From Bacillus sp. (in: firmicutes) (GTDB lineage: Bacteria; Bacillota; Bacilli; Bacillales; Cytobacillaceae): a stretch of 34,995 nucleotides of DNA. The stretch lies in NCBI GenBank assembly GCA_011524525.1, contig WTKE01000093.1:43910-78904 (forward strand), given 5' to 3'. The position numbers were made by a program, and so were the translations under genes. Positions within the stretch are counted from its first letter, which is position 1; every line of letters begins with the position of its first letter. Under the pieces are notes generated by a model that saw only the letters and a program-made list of their open reading frames with translations, made no database searches and was not told the DNA's origin. Of the stretch, positions 32,059 to 34,995 are shown piece by piece.

Positions 32059-34143
32059 TTGGGAAATAGGGAATTACTAAAAAAGAATTTAAAAAATAGA
32101 TCATTTCGGTTAAACCTACTGTTCTTTGTGATATTTTGTCTATTTACACTTCTCATTATCCGTTTAGGATTAGTACAAATCGTATTCGGGGAATCATATA
32201 GTAAAGAAGTTTCAAGACTTGATGCAACGGTTGTTAGTTTGCCAGCACCACGAGGCAAAATGTACGACCGACATGGACAAGTGATTGTCGATAATGAAGG
32301 AATGGATGCTGTCGCCTTTTCAGAAGAACCGGGCATGACAACGGAAGATAAAATTGAAGTAACACGTAAACTCGCAAAACTATTAAGCTTAGAAAAAGAG
32401 AGTTATAAAGAAAGAGACTTAAAGGATTACTGGTTAGCTGCTTATCCAGACGAAGCGGAAAAGCTTTTAAAGGAAAAAGAACTTTCGCTTACTGGGAAAG
32501 AACAATATGCCCTGCAAATTGAACGTGTACCTGAACAGGCTTTGAAAGAAATGGAAGCAAATGAGCTCGAGGAAGCCATTATATACAAGCGCATGACAAG
32601 TGGTTATATGTATGAAATACAAACGATTAAATCTGAAGGACTAACTCTTGAAGAGATGGCAACCGTCTCAGAAAATTTAAGCTATCTTCCAGGTGTAGAA
32701 ATTATTACAGATTGGAATCGTATTTACCCATATGGTGAAATGCTAAAACCGGTGCTAGGCAGCGTAACAACAGCCAAACAGGGAATATTACAAGAAAGAA
32801 GCAATTATTACTTATCTAGAGGCTACTCGCGTAACGACCGGGTAGGAAAAAGCTATTTAGAATATCAATATGAAGAATTACTTCATCCGAACAAAGGTCA
32901 AAAGAAATACGTAACCGACCGAAGCGGGAATGTGGTTGATGAAGTGATTGTCTCTGAAGGATCAAGAGGAATGGATTTACGCTTAAGCATCAATGCGGAC
33001 TTGCAAAAGGAAGTCGAAACGATACTAGAAGAGGAACTTTGGAATGCGAAGTCAGGTAAAGGAAATAATCTGCTAGACCGTGCCTTTGTGGTTATGATGC
33101 ACCCGTATACTGGTGAAGTATATAGCATTGCAGGAAAAATGGTTAATCAAGAAAATAAGAGCGAACTACTCGACTACTCTGTTGGAGCGTTTGCGAGTCA
33201 GTATGAGATGGGATCGACAGTCAAAGGAGCAACCGTTCTCGCTGGTTATCAAACCGGAGCTATTAAGCATGGTTCATACTTCTACGACTCACCGATTCTT
33301 TTAAAAGGGGCAAAACCAAAGTCATCATGGAAAAACTTCGGAAGCTTGAATGACTTAAAAGCTCTAGAAGTATCCAGTAACGTGTACATGTTCCATACTG
33401 TGATGAAAATGGCAGGCGTAAATTATGTGCCAAACTCTCCTATATCTGTTCAACAAGAGGATTACACGAGATTAAGAAACATTTATAAGCAATTTGGTCT
33501 CGGTGTATCAACAGGAGTGGACCTTCCAAACGAAGCAACAGGATTCCAAGGGAACCCAGATAATCCTGGATTGCTACTCGACATGGCCATCGGTCAGTAC
33601 GATACGTATACACCGCTTCAAATGGCCCAATACGTATCAGCGATTGCAAACGGCGGAATGCGTGTGAAGCCTCACCTTGTGGCAAGTGTCCATGAACCTA
33701 TAAGTGAACAAGGATTAGGGCCAGTCGTTCAAAACATCAAAACAGAAGTATTAAATCGCGTATTAAACACAGATGAAGATTTGGCTCGTGTTCGTGAAGG
33801 GTTTTACCGTGTTGTTAATGGATCGAATGGTACGGCCAAAGGTTCATTCACGATGGACGTATCAGGAAAAACAGGAACGGCACAAACCTATTACTACGGA
33901 CCAGACCGCTCGAAGTGGGGGCAAGCAACTTACAACCTAACATTCGTAGGTTACTATCCATCGGAGAATCCTAAAGTAGCCTTCTCCGTCGTCGTACCAT
34001 GGGCGTCAAATGACAAACACCCGGTTAACAAACACATTGCTAACCGTGTGGTTGAAGCGTTCATTAAATATGAAGAACAACGAGCGATCGAAATTCCTAC
34101 AGATGTTGAGGGCGAAGAAGCCTTGTTAACGGAAGCGCAATAA
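32059..34143 (+). CDS. Class B penicillin-binding protein (PbpA/PbpH type)
   Basis: A 694-residue monofunctional transpeptidase. It has an N-terminal membrane anchor (about residues 17-38), a dimerisation (pedestal) region (about 55-300, with LPAPRGKMYDR at 61-71), and a transpeptidase domain with Ser386 in STVK (386-389), SSN (439-441) and KTGTA (604-608). It crosslinks peptidoglycan in the lateral wall. The length is close to B. subtilis PbpA and PbpH (about 700), the pair needed for rod shape. The start is a TTG at 32059, about nine bases after GGAAGGGAG; no ATG or GTG is better placed. A terminator follows. Which paralogue it is cannot be told. Confidence 0.9.
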   Translation: MGNRELLKKNLKNRSFRLNLLFFVIFCLFTLLIIRLGLVQIVFGESYSKEVSRLDATVVSLPAPRGKMYDRHGQVIVDNEGMDAVAFSEEPGMTTEDKIEVTRKLAKLLSLEKESYKERDLKDYWLAAYPDEAEKLLKEKELSLTGKEQYALQIERVPEQALKEMEANELEEAIIYKRMTSGYMYEIQTIKSEGLTLEEMATVSENLSYLPGVEIITDWNRIYPYGEMLKPVLGSVTTAKQGILQERSNYYLSRGYSRNDRVGKSYLEYQYEELLHPNKGQKKYVTDRSGNVVDEVIVSEGSRGMDLRLSINADLQKEVETILEEELWNAKSGKGNNLLDRAFVVMMHPYTGEVYSIAGKMVNQENKSELLDYSVGAFASQYEMGSTVKGATVLAGYQTGAIKHGSYFYDSPILLKGAKPKSSWKNFGSLNDLKALEVSSNVYMFHTVMKMAGVNYVPNSPISVQQEDYTRLRNIYKQFGLGVSTGVDLPNEATGFQGNPDNPGLLLDMAIGQYDTYTPLQMAQYVSAIANGGMRVKPHLVASVHEPISEQGLGPVVQNIKTEVLNRVLNTDEDLARVREGFYRVVNGSNGTAKGSFTMDVSGKTGTAQTYYYGPDRSKWGQATYNLTFVGYYPSENPKVAFSVVVPWASNDKHPVNKHIANRVVEAFIKYEEQRAIEIPTDVEGEEALLTEAQ

Positions 34144-34152
34144 AATTATGAG

Positions 34153-34183
34153 AAACCTAGATTCGGTGGGATCTAGGTTTTTA
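34153..34183 (+). terminator. Terminator after the class B PBP
   Basis: AAACCTAGAT and ATCTAGGTTT form a perfect 10-bp stem with an eight-base loop and a short T-run. Confidence 0.88.
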
Positions 34184-34230
34184 TGTGTGAAAAGGAGGAA
34201 GGGTAAATTGAAAAAGTCAAAAAAAATTCG

Positions 34231-34259
34231 TTGACATGTTCTTTATATAGAACTAAAAT
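34231..34259 (+). promoter_or_regulatory. SigA promoter for the EPS operon
   Basis: A perfect TTGACA, a 17-base spacer and TAAAAT. The spacer holds a SinR-like inverted repeat. Transcription would begin near 34266, leaving an 80-base leader. Confidence 0.85.
34238..34253. promoter_or_regulatory. SinR-like operator 1, in the promoter spacer
   Basis: GTTCTTTATATAGAAC contains the half-sites GTTCT and AGAAC. GTTCTYT with an inverted partner is the SinR recognition pattern at the B. subtilis epsA and tapA promoters. It lies exactly between -35 and -10, where a bound protein would block RNA polymerase. Confidence 0.6.
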
Positions 34260-34308
34260 AAAGCTAAATAAGGGAATAAGGCGAATTAAACGTCCGTTTT
34301 TTATTTTT

Positions 34309-34324
34309 GTTCTTTATCTAGAAT
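34309..34324. promoter_or_regulatory. SinR-like operator 2, just upstream of the ribosome binding site
   Basis: GTTCTTTATCTAGAAT differs from operator 1 at two positions, starts 71 bases downstream of it, and has the same GTTCTTT half-site with an imperfect AGAAT partner. Confidence 0.5.
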
Positions 34325-34345
34325 GATAAAAGAAAAGGTGATTTG

Positions 34346-34995
34346 ATGACAAATCTTAATCGTATGAATAATCCAGGCGGGAGAGTGGCAAAGGAAATAG
34401 ATCCAAAAGCAATACTTAATGTACTGAAAAAGAGATTCTGGATCATTTTGGTTCTAGCAATTCTTGCTGGGCTTGCAGGCTATTTTTATGGATCTTCAAG
34501 TAAGACTTTGTTATATCAATCTTCTACAAGAATTATTGTAACTGCAGATGCTGAATTGATGAAGACTTTACAGGTTATCATCAAAGATTCAACCGTTTTA
34601 GAAAAAGTAATAGATGAATTGCAAATTGATCGTTCTCCAGAAGCGTTAGCGTCCCAAATCACTGTCGAAAGTGTAGCTGCATCACAAGTAGTAAGTATAA
34701 ATGTTGTTGATACTGATCCTGAGTTAGCAATGCAAATAGCTAATACAACTGCAAAGATATTTAAGGAAGAAGTCCCTAAGATTATTGAGTTTAATAATGT
34801 TCGTTTTTTATCAGATGCTAAGGTAAACCCAAGTCCGATCAATGAAACGAACCCTAATCGTACAATAATAATTGCTGTAGTTGCTGGACTTGTTATTGGA
34901 GTGGGATTAGTTTTTTTATTGGATTCATTTGATGAGACAGTTAAATCGGAGAGAGAGATTGAAGAATTACTTGAAATGCCTGTAATAGGTAGAGT
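34346..34995 (+). CDS. Wzz/EpsA-like polysaccharide chain-length or tyrosine-kinase modulator (partial)
   Basis: A gene that runs off the window, with 216 codons visible. It has the Wzz plan: a short cytoplasmic N-terminus (residues 1-30), TM1 (about 31-48), an extracellular helical region (about 50-160), a Pro-rich stretch before TM2 (ending at about 168), TM2 (about 172-190), and a cytoplasmic tail with SEREIEELLEMPVIG. In B. subtilis, EpsA, TkmA (YwqC) and YvyE-neighbour proteins of this type pair with a BY-kinase (EpsB, PtkA) and control exopolysaccharide synthesis. The ATG follows AAAAGGTG by about six bases. A kinase gene should lie just beyond the edge. Confidence 0.88.
   Translation, partial: MTNLNRMNNPGGRVAKEIDPKAILNVLKKRFWIILVLAILAGLAGYFYGSSSKTLLYQSSTRIIVTADAELMKTLQVIIKDSTVLEKVIDELQIDRSPEALASQITVESVAASQVVSINVVDTDPELAMQIANTTAKIFKEEVPKIIEFNNVRFLSDAKVNPSPINETNPNRTIIIAVVAGLVIGVGLVFLLDSFDETVKSEREIEELLEMPVIGR

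Noticed and set aside
34285-34308. Transcription attenuator in the EPS leader
   Set aside because: AAACG and CGTTT around two bases form only a 5-bp stem with too small a loop before the T-rich run, which is too weak to claim.

Overview
The window is a low-GC Firmicute chromosome segment, almost certainly from the family Bacillaceae. Gene order follows the Bacillus subtilis comA-mrp-kapD-patB-alaT-pgi-yugO neighbourhood. Genes have strong AGGAGG-type ribosome binding sites, TTG starts occur several times, and SigA promoters with an extended -10 (TGnTATAAT) are common. I worked by reading; gene names rest on remembered family features and synteny, not on database searches.

Layout. Bases 1-332 hold a 52-bp tandem repeat, each unit with a perfect 10-bp hairpin, cut by the window edge. 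Next come a small Gly/Tyr-rich protein and a Tyr/Pro-rich YuzC-like probable spore coat protein (544-1273). A DedA membrane protein is translationally coupled to a MenI/YuxO-type hotdog thioesterase (1443-2434). The complete seven-gene mrpABCDEFG Na+/H+ antiporter operon follows on the minus strand (8216-2471). Two small membrane or exported proteins (one YufK-like) precede pbpD, an MFS exporter (yuxJ), and the sporulation-linked genes kapD and kapB. The kinB gene normally next to kapB is missing; a lipoprotein cyclophilin and a small membrane protein lie there instead. Then patB, yugE, yugF, the alaR-alaT pair, a minus-strand group (NSS transporter, XRE regulator, DegV), yugI (S1 domain), rocD, yuzA, an iron-dependent alcohol dehydrogenase, pgi, yugN, the K+ channel yugO, a subtilase, a small acidic protein, a YteA-type zinc-finger protein and a PbpA/PbpH-type class B PBP. 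The window ends inside a Wzz/EpsA-like gene that probably opens an exopolysaccharide operon.

How genes work together. Mrp provides Na+ efflux and pH homeostasis. pbpD and the class B PBP build peptidoglycan. alaR/alaT, patB and rocD handle alanine, sulfur amino acids and ornithine/arginine. pgi and the alcohol dehydrogenase belong to central carbon and redox metabolism. KapB, KapD, YuzC-like and YteA-like proteins point to an endospore former.

The least explained material is non-coding: the 52-bp hairpin array; a roughly 180-bp element present twice, each time between convergent genes; four TTGTTGCAA motifs at an exact 21-bp period; a mosaic palindromic repeat ending on the yuzA stop codon; and two SinR-like inverted repeats framing the promoter region of the EPS gene. 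No tRNA, rRNA, CRISPR array, insertion sequence or prophage gene was recognised.
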